Origin: Halovulum dunhuangense
GTDB lineage: Bacteria; Pseudomonadota; Alphaproteobacteria; Rhodobacterales; Rhodobacteraceae
Assembly: GCF_013093415.1 (NCBI RefSeq)
Contig: NZ_JABFBC010000001.1
Location: 372,001 to 436,000 of the forward strand
Length of the DNA stretch: 64,000 bases
Direction of reading: 5' to 3'
Shown: positions 9,252 to 17,946 of the stretch, one piece after another
Layout: every line of letters starts with the position of its first letter
Numbering within the stretch: position 1 is the first letter of the stretch
Notes under the pieces: generated by a model
What the model saw: the letters and a program-made list of their open reading frames with translations, nothing else
Told to the model about the DNA's origin: nothing
The model's database searches: none
Made by a program: the position numbers and the translations under genes

Positions 9252-10045
9252 GCTGCCACCCGCCCCTGGGCGATCTTGATCTGGTCGCGCAGGATGTGAA
9301 GGTTCTCGGCCGACTCGGCGGTATAGAGATCGTCAAGCGTGCGGTCCGGGCCGAGCGGTACCTCCATCACGTATTGCGTGGTCGCGGGGCGGCCCGACAG
9401 CACGACCACCTGGTCGCCCAGGAACAGCGACTCGCGCAGGTCATGCGTTATCAGCACGCAGGTGAAGCTTTCCGCCTTTCGCAGGTCGTGCATGGTCTGC
9501 CACAGATCCTCGCGCGTGAAATTGTCCAGCGCGCCGAAGGGCTCGTCCAGGATCAGCACCTCGGGCTTGTGCACGATCGATCGGCAGAGCGAGGCGCGCT
9601 GGCGCATGCCGCCCGACAGTTCCGAGGGGCGCTTGTTCTCGAACCCCTCCAACCCGACCAGCCGCAGGAGCGACATGGCCCGCTCGCGCTGTTCGGTCCG
9701 CGACATGCTGGTGCCGACGATTTCCAGCGGAAGAAGCACGTTGTCGATGATCGTGCGCCATTCCAGGAGTACCGGGTTCTGGAACGCCATCCCCACCGTC
9801 TTGCGCGGGCCGCTCACTTTCTGCCCGTGCAGGCGCACCTCGCCCTGGTCGGGGGTCATCAGGCCGGCGATCAGGCGGGTGAGGGTGGACTTGCCACAAC
9901 CCGAGGGGCCGACCACGGCGGTGAATGTGCCCGCCTGCGCCCGTATGTTCAGGTCGTTCAGAACGGGAAGCGGACCCGACGCCGTCTTGTAGGCGTGGGT
10001 GACGTGCGAAATCTCGATCAGTGGGTTGGGGTCTGGCATGGTCAT
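9248..10045 (-). CDS. ABC transporter ATP-binding protein, NitT/TauT family
   Basis: 265 residues: Walker A GPSGCGKST, signature LSGGMRQR, Walker B VLILDEPFGALD and the H-loop ITHDLRES. This is the SsuB/TauB type. The ATG at 10045 is preferred over an upstream GTG at 10063 that would add six residues; neither has a strong ribosome site. Partner of the adjacent permease and binding protein. Confidence 0.87.
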   Translation of the reverse strand: MTMPDPNPLIEISHVTHAYKTASGPLPVLNDLNIRAQAGTFTAVVGPSGCGKSTLTRLIAGLMTPDQGEVRLHGQKVSGPRKTVGMAFQNPVLLEWRTIIDNVLLPLEIVGTSMSRTEQRERAMSLLRLVGLEGFENKRPSELSGGMRQRASLCRSIVHKPEVLILDEPFGALDNFTREDLWQTMHDLRKAESFTCVLITHDLRESLFLGDQVVVLSGRPATTQYVMEVPLGPDRTLDDLYTAESAENLHILRDQIKIAQGRVAA

Positions 10046-10090
10046 GCAAGCTGACCCCGGCACGGACGGGCCGCGCCGGGGATCACAAGG

Positions 10091-11098
10091 TCACTGAAGC
10101 ATCAGGCTGCCATCATCGGGCAGGAAGGCATCGGTGAAGTAAAGCGACGCGTCGGGCGCATTCTGGAACTCGTAGGTCTCGGCGATCTGTTCCAGTGCAC
10201 GGGCCATCCGGTCCGGATCGACCTTGCCCATGCCGTTTTCCTTTACCCAGTCGGTCAGCACGGTGTCGCGGATCGCAAGTTCCAGCCGGCGCTGTTCCAG
10301 CGCCACGTCTGCGGCGGGGTTGCGTTCCGCCACCATCTGCGCGCCGGCGGCGGGGTCGGCGATCACGTCCTTCCAGCCCTGGGCGACCGCGCGCAGGAAG
10401 CCGGTCACCACTTCCGGGTTGGCTTCGGCGAATTCGGTGTTCGCGATGATGACGTTGCCGTAAAGCTCCAGGCCGTGGTCGGCCATCAGGATCACGGCGA
10501 TATCCTCTTCGGGCACGCCCAGCCGCACCAGGTTGAGGAAGGACGAGAACGAGAAGCCGGTGATCGCGTCGACCTGGCCCTCGGCCAGCATCGGCTCGCG
10601 CGTCGGGAAGCCGACCGGCTCTACCGTGATCTGCGACATGTCCAGATCGTTGGCCGAGGCGAAGGCCGGGAACTGCGCCCAGGCCCCGTCGGGCGGCGGT
10701 GCGCCCAGCACCTTGCCTTCAAGATCCTTGGGCTCGGTCACGCCCCGGCTGACGCGGCCGACGACGGAAAAGGCGGGCTTGTCATAGACCATCATCACCC
10801 CGGTCACCGGTGCGCCGGGGTTCTGGTCGAGAAAGCGGACAAGGCTGTTGATGTCGGCAAAGCCCACCGGGAAGGCGCCTGTCGCCACCTTGGGGATCGC
10901 GTCGAGCGAGCCGGAACCGGCCGAGACTTCGACCTCGAGCCCCTCGGCGGCGAAATGGCCGTTGTCGATGGCCGCGAAATACGCGGCGCTGGGCCCTTCG
11001 AACACCCAGTCGAGCGCGAAGGGCACCTTGGTCTGCGCCGACGCGACGCCAGCCGCAAGGGCGGCGCCAAGCGTGGCGATGGCGATTGATCTGAACAT
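10091..11098 (-). CDS. ABC transporter substrate-binding protein, NMT1/THI5-like
   Basis: 335 residues with a signal peptide ending ASA before QTKVPFALDW. The N-terminal block (ALDWVFEGPSAAYFAAIDNGHF) and GFADINSLVRFL are typical of the NMT1/THI5/SsuA superfamily, which binds pyrimidine precursors, nitrate, sulfonates or taurine. It resembles the pyrimidine-type members, but no thiamine genes and no TPP riboswitch are visible nearby, so substrate is left open. First gene of the set SBP-ATPase-permease-hemerythrin. A GGGGG-rich ribosome site precedes the ATG. Confidence 0.85.
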   Translation of the reverse strand: MFRSIAIATLGAALAAGVASAQTKVPFALDWVFEGPSAAYFAAIDNGHFAAEGLEVEVSAGSGSLDAIPKVATGAFPVGFADINSLVRFLDQNPGAPVTGVMMVYDKPAFSVVGRVSRGVTEPKDLEGKVLGAPPPDGAWAQFPAFASANDLDMSQITVEPVGFPTREPMLAEGQVDAITGFSFSSFLNLVRLGVPEEDIAVILMADHGLELYGNVIIANTEFAEANPEVVTGFLRAVAQGWKDVIADPAAGAQMVAERNPAADVALEQRRLELAIRDTVLTDWVKENGMGKVDPDRMARALEQIAETYEFQNAPDASLYFTDAFLPDDGSLMLQ

Positions 11099-11226
11099 GA
11101 AAGACCCCCTGTTGAACTGGTCCGGGCAAACGTCAGAGCATTGGATGCGGGCCTGCCGCACGGTCAAGGGCAAACGCCCAGCCCGACGGCAAACCGACCC
11201 GCCTGCCCGTTAATTGTGCAGTATTG

Positions 11227-11577
11227 TCAGGACCCGGGCAGCCTGTAAACGAATTCCGCACTCTGGCCGTGAAGGTTGTCGTTGGCGCGCAGGATGACTT
11301 CGGTCGTGCCCTCGGGAATGACCACGTCGAACAGGCTGCGGGTAAAGGGCTGTTCCGCGACATGCGGGTGCAGCAGATCCCTCGCCCCGAGCATGGTGCC
11401 GTCCGGAAGGTGGACCGTCCAGCCGTCGACGTAATGCTCCCAGCCGGTGTCCGCGTGCTCGACCGTCACATCGAAGCGCCAGCCGAAGCGGCCCTCGCGA
11501 GCCTCGACAGCAAGGATCTGCGGCACGTCGGCAAACGCCACCGCGGGAAACATCAGGACAGGGACCAGCCACCTCAT
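11227..11577 (-). CDS. small exported protein of unknown function
   Basis: 116 residues: signal peptide (MRWLVPVLMFPAVAFA) then a compact beta-rich domain (FDVTVEHADTGWEHYVDGWTV, EVILRANDNLHGQSAEFVYRLP). I do not recognise a named family. Three ATGs occur in a row; the third (11577) has AGGA at a 6-nt spacing. It lies 128 nt upstream of the ABC binding-protein gene on the same strand, so co-transcription is possible but not shown. Acts outside the cytoplasm if the signal is real. Confidence 0.65.
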   Translation of the reverse strand: MRWLVPVLMFPAVAFADVPQILAVEAREGRFGWRFDVTVEHADTGWEHYVDGWTVHLPDGTMLGARDLLHPHVAEQPFTRSLFDVVIPEGTTEVILRANDNLHGQSAEFVYRLPGS

Positions 11578-11707
11578 CATCATTCCTGTTACCGCGACTG
11601 GCGCCCGGCCGCGCATAACCATCGCGTGAGCGGAAAATCCGCAATCCGCTTTCCTTTCGGGGGCCAAGACGGTAAGACACGCCCGCATTTTCCGAAAGGA
11701 GTCTCTT

Positions 11708-12730
11708 GTGGGCTATCGAGTTGTCGTTGTCGGCGCCACGGGTAACGTGGGCCGCGAAATGCTGAACATCCTGGCCGAGCGCCAGTTCCCGGTGGACGAG
11801 CTTGCCGCTCTGGCGAGCCGCCGTTCGCTGGGCACCGAGTGCAGCTTCGGCGACAAGACCGTCAAGACCCAGGACCTTGACACCTTCGACTTCACCGGCT
11901 GGGACATGGCGCTTTTCGCGATCGGCTCGGACGCGACGAAGATCTATGCGCCAAAGGCCGCCAAGGCCGGCTGCGTGGTGATCGACAACTCGTCGCTCTA
12001 TCGCTACGACGCCGATGTTCCGCTGATCGTGCCGGAAGTGAACCCCGACGCGATCGAGGGCTATTCCAAGCGCAACATCATCGCCAATCCCAACTGCTCG
12101 ACCGCGCAGATGGTGGTGGCGCTGAAGCCGCTGCACGATCGCGCGAAGATCAAGCGCGTGGTCGTCTCGACCTACCAGTCGGTTTCGGGGGCGGGCAAGG
12201 AAGCCATGGACGAGCTGTGGAACCAGACCAAGGGCATGTATGTCCCCGGTCAGGAGGTCGAGCCGTCCAAGTTCACCAAGCAGATCGCCTTCAACGTCAT
12301 TCCCCATATCGACAAGTTCATGGAGGACGGGTCGACCAAGGAAGAGTGGAAGATGGTCGCCGAGACCAAGAAGATCGTGGATCCCGCAATCAAGCTTACC
12401 GCGACCTGCGTCCGCGTTCCCGTCTTTGTGGGCCACTCCGAGGCGCTGAACATCGAGTTCGAGGATTTCCTCGACGAAGAGGAAGCCCGCGAGATCCTGC
12501 GCGAAAGCCCGGGCATCATGGTCGTAGACAAGCGCGAGGATGGCGGCTACGTCACCCCGGTCGAATGCGTGGGCGATTTTGCGACCTATATCAGCCGCAT
12601 CCGGCAGGATCCCACCATTGAGAACGGCCTGAACCTGTGGTGCGTCAGCGACAACCTGCGCAAGGGCGCCGCGCTGAACGCCGTGCAGATCGCAGAGCTG
12701 TTGGGCCGGCGCGTCCTGAAGAAGGGCTGA
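11708..12730 (+). CDS. asd: aspartate-semialdehyde dehydrogenase
   Basis: NADPH-dependent reduction of aspartyl phosphate to the semialdehyde, the branch point to lysine/diaminopimelate, threonine and methionine. 340 residues (usual size), Rossmann motif GATGNVGRE at 9-17 and catalytic Cys130 in NPNCST. Starts with GTG preceded by AAGGAG at good spacing. Single gene followed by a strong terminator. Confidence 0.95.
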   Translation: MGYRVVVVGATGNVGREMLNILAERQFPVDELAALASRRSLGTECSFGDKTVKTQDLDTFDFTGWDMALFAIGSDATKIYAPKAAKAGCVVIDNSSLYRYDADVPLIVPEVNPDAIEGYSKRNIIANPNCSTAQMVVALKPLHDRAKIKRVVVSTYQSVSGAGKEAMDELWNQTKGMYVPGQEVEPSKFTKQIAFNVIPHIDKFMEDGSTKEEWKMVAETKKIVDPAIKLTATCVRVPVFVGHSEALNIEFEDFLDEEEAREILRESPGIMVVDKREDGGYVTPVECVGDFATYISRIRQDPTIENGLNLWCVSDNLRKGAALNAVQIAELLGRRVLKKG

Positions 12731-12747
12731 GCGCAGCCATATCGAAA

Positions 12748-12786
12748 AAACGGGCCGTCGCCTCCTGCATGGGCGGCGGCCCGTTT
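12748..12786 (+). terminator. terminator after asd (possibly bidirectional)
   Basis: 15-bp stem (AAACGGGCCGTCGCC against GGCGGCGGCCCGTTT, one G-U pair) with a 9-nt loop. An A-run on the left and a T-rich right end let it serve both asd and the convergent sbtB-like gene. Confidence 0.8.
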
Positions 12787-12805
12787 CGTCTTGCTGCGCG
12801 CGTTG

Positions 12806-13117
12806 TCAGAAACGCTCGGCCCTGAGCACCTGGCAGTCGGTGATCGACACCACGCCGACATGACGCTCGACCACGGCGAAGGCCGCGTCGAGTAGGGTGT
12901 CCACCCGCTCGGGCCGCACGATGCAGACCACGGCAACCATGCCGCCCGCCCGGCTGACCTGCCCTTCGCGGGACCAACGGCCGGACCTGCCGGAGCCGCC
13001 CAGCACCGGCAGCACGGTGAAGCCGGTGACCCCCGCCTTCGCCAGCGCCCGGGTCAGGCGTTCCTCCATCGGGGCTTCGATGATGATCTCCACCCGCTTC
13101 GCGGCATGGGTCTGCAT
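12806..13117 (-). CDS. sbtB: PII-like regulator of bicarbonate transporter (SbtB-type)
   Basis: 103 residues, small PII fold. GVTGFTVLPVLGGSGRSG (from ~29) matches the SbtB/PII T-loop region, but there is no uridylylated Tyr as in GlnB. Immediately follows the SbtA gene (15 nt), as SbtB does in cyanobacteria, where it senses cAMP/adenine nucleotides and controls SbtA. It ends QVLRAERF and lacks the C-terminal Cys-pair loop of many cyanobacterial SbtBs, so redox gating through that loop is not expected. Confidence 0.8.
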   Translation of the reverse strand: MQTHAAKRVEIIIEAPMEERLTRALAKAGVTGFTVLPVLGGSGRSGRWSREGQVSRAGGMVAVVCIVRPERVDTLLDAAFAVVERHVGVVSITDCQVLRAERF

Positions 13118-13132
13118 GCCTCTCTCTCCTTG

Positions 13133-14107
13133 TCAGGCCACCAGCCCGCCGGCGGCAATGTAGATCGGTATCCCCACCGTCAGGTTGAAGGGAAAGGTCA
13201 CGCCAAGCGACAGCGTCAGATAGATCGACGGGTTCGCCTCGGGCAGCGCCACGCGCATCGCGGCGGGCACGGCGATATACGAGGACGACGCCGCCAGCGT
13301 GACCAGCAGGGCCGCGCCGCCCGCCGACAGGCCCAGCAGCGCCGCGCAGCCAAGCGCCAGCGTGCCACCGATCAGCGGCATTGCAAGCCCGAACAGGATC
13401 ACCGGCGGGCGCAGTTCGTTGCTGGCGTTGCGGAAACCGCGACCCGCGACCAATCCCATGTCCAGCAGGAACAGGCAGAGCACCCCCTTGAACGGCGCCA
13501 CGATGAAGCTGGAGATTTCCTCAAGCCCGGCCGGGCCGGTGATCCAGCCGATCGCGAAGGAGCCGACCAGCAGCACGATGGAGCCGTTCAGCAGGATCTC
13601 GCGCAGAAGCCCGTCCTCGTTGGGGTGCGTCTCCTTGCGCCCGCGGCTGACCAGCCACAACGCCGACAGGATCGCCGGCGCCTCCATCGCGGCGGCCACG
13701 GCGACCATGTAGCCCTCGTACAGGATCCCGGCGCTGCCCAGCGCCGATGTCGCCGCCACGAAGGTGACGACCGAGATCGACCCGTAATGCGCCGCCACCG
13801 CGGCGGCATCGACCACCGACAGGCCCGAGACGGTTCGCAGGATGCCGAAGGCGATCAGCGGGATGGCGAAGGACAGTGCCACGCCCGCCAGAAGCGTCGC
13901 CACGAGATCTGCTCCGACGCCGCTTTCGGCGACGCTGACACCGCCCTTGAAGCCGATGGCGAACAGCAGGTAGAGCGACAGCGCCTTCGCCGCCGCCTCG
14001 GGCACGGTCAGGTCCGAGCGCGCGAGCGCCGCCGCGAAGCCGAGCGCGAAGCTGAGCACCATGGGCGACAGGACGTTGGCGGCGGCGAGTGAGAGCAGGC
14101 TATCCAT
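13133..14107 (-). CDS. sbtA: sodium-dependent bicarbonate transporter, SbtA family
   Basis: 324 residues, about ten membrane helices in two inverted halves, with conserved AAHYGSISVVTFV (mid-protein), LDMGLVAGR and the SSSYIAVPAAMR stretch characteristic of SbtA (formerly DUF897). Predicted Na+-coupled HCO3- uptake at the inner membrane. Sits between a beta carbonic anhydrase gene and the PII-like gene, which supports bicarbonate as substrate and regulation by the PII-like partner. Confidence 0.87.
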   Translation of the reverse strand: MDSLLSLAAANVLSPMVLSFALGFAAALARSDLTVPEAAAKALSLYLLFAIGFKGGVSVAESGVGADLVATLLAGVALSFAIPLIAFGILRTVSGLSVVDAAAVAAHYGSISVVTFVAATSALGSAGILYEGYMVAVAAAMEAPAILSALWLVSRGRKETHPNEDGLLREILLNGSIVLLVGSFAIGWITGPAGLEEISSFIVAPFKGVLCLFLLDMGLVAGRGFRNASNELRPPVILFGLAMPLIGGTLALGCAALLGLSAGGAALLVTLAASSSYIAVPAAMRVALPEANPSIYLTLSLGVTFPFNLTVGIPIYIAAGGLVA

Positions 14108-14149
14108 GTCCGTTCCCGAGGTTGACCGGCATCGTTCCGGCGCGATCCA

Positions 14150-14803
14150 TCAGACGTGAAGGAATTTGTCCAGATACGCGTCGTAATGTTCCAGCGCGCC
14201 GGTGCCGATATCGTTCCAGAGCCCGTGAAGCGCAAGATCCCCGCTATCCACCCCGTCGCTGACATAGGGAAAGGTCAGCACGTTGCGCAGGCTGACCAGC
14301 ACCGCCGCCTTTTCCAACGCCTGAAGCCGCGCCGGCTTGTCGTTCATGCCGGCCACCGCCGCGTGCTCTCCTCGCAGAAGATCCAGCCAGCGGCCGACGA
14401 AGCTGGTAGGCTCCTCGAGTTCCGCGGCTTCGCCCCGGCACATGCCGTCGCAGGCGTCCACGCCGCCGCAATTGGAATGACCGAGCACAAGAAGATGCGA
14501 GACCCGCAGCACCCGCACCGCGTATTCGATCGCGGCGGAAGTGCCGTGCAGGTCGCCGTCAGGGTTGTAGGGCGGGATCAGGCTGGCGATGTTGCGGTGG
14601 ATGAAGAACTCGCCCATGTCCGCCCCGAAGATCGAGGTGACATGGACCCGGCTGTCGCAGCACGACACGACCATCGCCCTGGGCCGCTGGCCTTCGTCGG
14701 CAAGCCGCTTGTACCAGCTGTGGTTTTCCTCGAAATCCGTGGCCTTCCATCCCTTGTAGCGCTGGACAAGGAATTTCGGCAGGGGGCGCGCCGGAAGGGG
14801 CAT
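14150..14803 (-). CDS. beta-class carbonic anhydrase
   Basis: Interconverts CO2 and bicarbonate. 217 residues with the zinc ligands and catalytic dyad: Cys48, Asp50 and Arg52 in CCDSR, His109 and Cys112 in GHSNCGG. Cytoplasmic, no signal peptide. First gene of a three-gene reverse-strand unit with sbtA (42 nt) and sbtB; together they could supply bicarbonate for carboxylases. Confidence 0.93.
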   Translation of the reverse strand: MPLPARPLPKFLVQRYKGWKATDFEENHSWYKRLADEGQRPRAMVVSCCDSRVHVTSIFGADMGEFFIHRNIASLIPPYNPDGDLHGTSAAIEYAVRVLRVSHLLVLGHSNCGGVDACDGMCRGEAAELEEPTSFVGRWLDLLRGEHAAVAGMNDKPARLQALEKAAVLVSLRNVLTFPYVSDGVDSGDLALHGLWNDIGTGALEHYDAYLDKFLHV

Positions 14804-14928
14804 GGCAGGCTATCCTATCGTTTGTGGCCCGAGACTATCGCCTGCCGCCAGACGTGACCAGCCGAAGCTAACCCATTCTTCAATCTTGCGGCCTAGTTGT
14901 GGGGTGGGGAAACAAAAGGGGTACGGGC

Positions 14929-15297
14929 ATGGCACAGGTCGTGCGCATCCGAAGGCGTGAGGCCGTGGTTCTGGATCACGGGGTTCTCGCGGCGCTGCGG
15001 GCCGATCATGGCCCTCACGGCGGGGCAGAGATCGTCCATGACGCCTGTTTCGGCATTGTCGAGGCGTTGACCCGCTTCGAGATCGCCACCGCCTGCGGGC
15101 TGAGGGACGAGGCGAAGGCGCTTGCCGGACGGGTGGCGGGGCTTGCCGGCGGTGTCGGGCTGAGCGGGTTGGCGGCGGCAGCCCGCGCTGCCGAGGACGG
15201 GCAGGCGTCGGTCGATACGGTGACGCGCATCGCCACGGCCCAGCGCATGATCAGGGTGGCCGAAGCGGCGCTTTCGGAGGTGCTCGACAGGTCCTGA
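14929..15297 (+). CDS. small helical protein, possibly a degenerate Hpt-like domain
   Basis: 122 residues, alanine-rich and almost certainly all-helical. The stretch AGRVAGLAGGVGLSGLAAAARAAE (two halves: AGRVAGLAGG and VGLSGLAAAARAAE) resembles the core of histidine phosphotransfer domains, but the phospho-accepting His of HxxKG is absent. No function can be assigned. ATG at 14929 follows AAAAGGGG. It precedes the aminopeptidase gene by 83 nt in the same direction. Confidence 0.55.
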   Translation: MAQVVRIRRREAVVLDHGVLAALRADHGPHGGAEIVHDACFGIVEALTRFEIATACGLRDEAKALAGRVAGLAGGVGLSGLAAAARAAEDGQASVDTVTRIATAQRMIRVAEAALSEVLDRS

Positions 15298-15380
15298 CGG
15301 GCCTGCGGGAACCGCTTGGCATTTCCGGTGGCGGGATTAGGCTGTGGCGCGAGCCGAACCAGCCCGAAGGAGTCCCCCCG

Positions 15381-16769
15381 ATGTCCGAACGTTTCGCCGC
15401 CCCCGCGCAGGATACCATTCCGCTGCGCGTCCTCTCGCCCGGCGAGGTCGAGGGCTGGCGCGCGACCCTGTCCGGCTTTGAACTTGCCCAGATCGACGCG
15501 CATGGATTTTCCGGCAAGCTGGGCGAGGTGCGCATCCTGTTCGATGCCAAGGGTCGCGTCGCTTCCGGTGTGGTCGGCTTCGGCACCCCGAAGGATCGCG
15601 CCCGCCAGCAGTACCCGCTGGGCGGCGTTGCCGCCAGACTGCCCGCCGGCACCTATGCGCTGTCGGAAGGGATCGCCGGTGCGGATCTTGAGAATGCGGC
15701 GCTTGCCTGGCTGCTGTCGGCCTATCGTTTCACCCGCTACAAGGACGCAAGCGCGCAGGGCGCCCGGCTGGTCGCGCCCGAGGGTCTGGATGCCGCGCGG
15801 CTCGAGGCAGAGGCCGCCGCCGTCGCGCTGACCTCCGATCTTGTCAATACTCCTGCGAACGAGATGGGACCGGAGGCGCTGGAATACGCCGCGCTGGACC
15901 TGGCCGAGCGTTTCGCCGCGCCGGTTTCGGTGATCCGTGGCGCCGATCTTCTGGCGCGCGACCTGCCGATGATCCACACCGTCGGCCGCGCCGCAGCGCA
16001 AGAGCCGCGGCTGATCGATTTCAGCTGGGGCGATCCCTCGCACCCCAGGGTGACGCTGGTGGGCAAGGGGGTCTGCTTCGACACCGGCGGCCTGAACCTG
16101 AAACCGGGTTCGTCCATGGGCCTGATGAAAAAGGACATGGGCGGTGCCGCGACAGTGCTGGGGCTGGCGCAGCTGATCATGGGCCTGAAGCTGCCGGTGC
16201 GGCTGCGCGTCCTGATCCCCGCTGTGGAGAATTCCGTTTCGGGCCCTTCCTTTCGCCCCGGCGACGTGCTGCGCGCCCGCAACGGTCTGACGGTCGAGAT
16301 CAACAACACCGATGCCGAGGGCCGGCTGATCCTGGCCGATGCGCTGGCGCTCGCCTGCGAGGAAAAGCCCGAGATCCTCGTCTCGATGGCCACGCTGACG
16401 GGCGCAGCCCGCGTCGCGCTGGGCCCCGATGTGCCGCCCTTCTTCACCGATGACGAGGCGGTCGCCACGGATCTTGCCGGCGCCTCTGTCCGCCGCTGGG
16501 ATCCGCTATGGCGACTGCCTTTCTGGAACCCCTACGAGGAGATGATCGAGCCAGACATCGCCGATCTGGACAACGCGCCGAAGGGCGGCTTCGCGGGGGC
16601 GATCACGGCGGCCCTGTTCCTGCGCCGCTTCACCGAAGGCGCGGGCGCCTATGTCCATGTCGACTGCTACGCCTGGACGCCGACGGCCAAGCCCGGCCGA
16701 CCGAAGGGCGGCGCCAGCCAGGGCGCGCGGGCCCTGTTCGACATGCTGTCCCGTCGCTACGCGGCATGA
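15381..16769 (+). CDS. pepA: M17 leucyl aminopeptidase family protein
   Basis: 462 residues. Cytosolic di-metal aminopeptidase that removes N-terminal residues. The C-terminal catalytic half has VGKGVCFDTGGL (metal/active-site Lys), KKDMGGAA and the family signature NTDAEGRL. The N-terminal domain is shorter than in E. coli PepA (503 residues), as in alphaproteobacterial PepA/PepB-like forms. AAGGAG precedes the ATG. Stop overlaps the NlpC/P60 gene start (ATGA). Confidence 0.9.
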   Translation: MSERFAAPAQDTIPLRVLSPGEVEGWRATLSGFELAQIDAHGFSGKLGEVRILFDAKGRVASGVVGFGTPKDRARQQYPLGGVAARLPAGTYALSEGIAGADLENAALAWLLSAYRFTRYKDASAQGARLVAPEGLDAARLEAEAAAVALTSDLVNTPANEMGPEALEYAALDLAERFAAPVSVIRGADLLARDLPMIHTVGRAAAQEPRLIDFSWGDPSHPRVTLVGKGVCFDTGGLNLKPGSSMGLMKKDMGGAATVLGLAQLIMGLKLPVRLRVLIPAVENSVSGPSFRPGDVLRARNGLTVEINNTDAEGRLILADALALACEEKPEILVSMATLTGAARVALGPDVPPFFTDDEAVATDLAGASVRRWDPLWRLPFWNPYEEMIEPDIADLDNAPKGGFAGAITAALFLRRFTEGAGAYVHVDCYAWTPTAKPGRPKGGASQGARALFDMLSRRYAA

Positions 16770-17599
16770 GCGACCCGCGTCTCACACCGGCCCGGGCGGA
16801 CCTTGCGGCGGCGCATCTTCGCGGCGTGATCGACGCGCCGCGCTACGCCGAGGGGCGGCCGATGCGGGTGTGCGTGCCGGTGCTGGGAATGACGGCCGAC
16901 CCGGCGGGACAAGGCGCCTTTGTGACCGAACTGGTCTTCGGCGAGGAAGTGACCGTCTATGACGAGGATCGCGAGACGGGCCTCGCCTGGGCGCAGGTCG
17001 TGGCCGACGGCTATGTCGGCTATGTCCGGGCCGAAGGGCTTGAACCGGCCGCCGCTGCCACGCATCTGATCGCCACCCGCAGCGCGCAACTTTATACCGC
17101 CCCGCGGCTGAAGCTGCCGCCCGTGCTGACCCTGCCCCACTTGGCGCGGGTGACGGTGGTCCGAACCACGGAGGGATATGCGCAACTCGATGGCGGGTTG
17201 TGGTGTCCGCTGCCCTGTCTGACTGGGGCCGCCACGACAGGTCCCGATTTTGTCGCCATCGCCGAACGGTTCCTTGGCGCGCCCTATCTCTGGGGCGGGC
17301 GCAGCATCTTCGGGCTGGACTGTTCGGCGCTGGTGCAACTTTCGCTGTCCGCAGCCGGGACTGCCGCGCCGCGCGACTCCGACCAGCAGGAGGCGGCGCT
17401 CGGCAATCCGGTCACAGGCCAGTGGCGGCGTGGGGACCTGGTGTTCTGGAGGGGCCATGTCGGGATCATGCTTGACGAAGGCCGGCTGATCCATGCCAAT
17501 GCGCACCACATGGCTGTCGTGATCGAACCCGTCGCCGACACGATCGCCCGTGTCGCGGGCACCCCGACGGGACAGGTGACTTCGGTCCGGCGACTCTAG
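16766..17599 (+). CDS. NlpC/P60 peptidase with N-terminal SH3 domains
   Basis: 277 residues. Two SH3-like segments (about 30-150) precede an NlpC/P60 domain with Cys186 (GLDCSALV), His231 (GHVGIM) and His243 (LIHANAHH), the papain-like triad. These enzymes cut gamma-D-Glu-diaminopimelate peptides of peptidoglycan. No signal peptide is visible, so it may act on recycled muropeptides in the cytoplasm, which fits translational coupling to the aminopeptidase. Its stop overlaps that of the convergent DUF2794 gene. Confidence 0.87.
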   Translation: MSDPRLTPARADLAAAHLRGVIDAPRYAEGRPMRVCVPVLGMTADPAGQGAFVTELVFGEEVTVYDEDRETGLAWAQVVADGYVGYVRAEGLEPAAAATHLIATRSAQLYTAPRLKLPPVLTLPHLARVTVVRTTEGYAQLDGGLWCPLPCLTGAATTGPDFVAIAERFLGAPYLWGGRSIFGLDCSALVQLSLSAAGTAAPRDSDQQEAALGNPVTGQWRRGDLVFWRGHVGIMLDEGRLIHANAHHMAVVIEPVADTIARVAGTPTGQVTSVRRL

Positions 17600-17946
17600 T
17601 CGCCGACGGCGCGGATCAGCTTCTTCTCAAGTACCCGCAATACGGTGCGCAGGTCGTTGCCGCGCTTCAGCACGCGGCCGTCCATGCCGATCACCGAATA
17701 CTGCCCCTGCCGCTGGGCGAGCGCGGGGCGCTTCTCGATCCGGTAAAGCGGGTGTTCCGTGGCGCGGCGGAAGACCGAGAACACGGCCACCTCGCGCAGC
17801 ATCGAGATGCCGTAGTCACGCCATTCCCCTATCGCCACCATCCGCCCGTAGAGCGGCATGATGATCGACAGCTCGTTGCGGTGAAAGCTCACCTGGTCCG
17901 GTGTTGTCTGGATCGGGGTGACCGTCGCTAGGGGGGGCTGTACCAT
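17596..17946 (-). CDS. DUF2794 family protein
   Basis: 116 residues, conserved alphaproteobacterial protein of unknown function. Recognised by LYGRMVAIGEWRDYGI, AVFSVFRRA, PLYRIEKRP and GQYSVIG. No signal or membrane segment. The ATG at 17946 is chosen over a TTG two codons upstream. Monocistronic as far as can be seen; its 3' end overlaps the NlpC/P60 stop by 4 nt. Confidence 0.8.
   Translation of the reverse strand: MVQPPLATVTPIQTTPDQVSFHRNELSIIMPLYGRMVAIGEWRDYGISMLREVAVFSVFRRATEHPLYRIEKRPALAQRQGQYSVIGMDGRVLKRGNDLRTVLRVLEKKLIRAVGD

Noticed and set aside
11099-11226. TPP riboswitch before the NMT1/THI5-like binding protein
   Set aside because: No CUGAGA or ACCUGA-type conserved segments are seen, and no thiamine genes are near.
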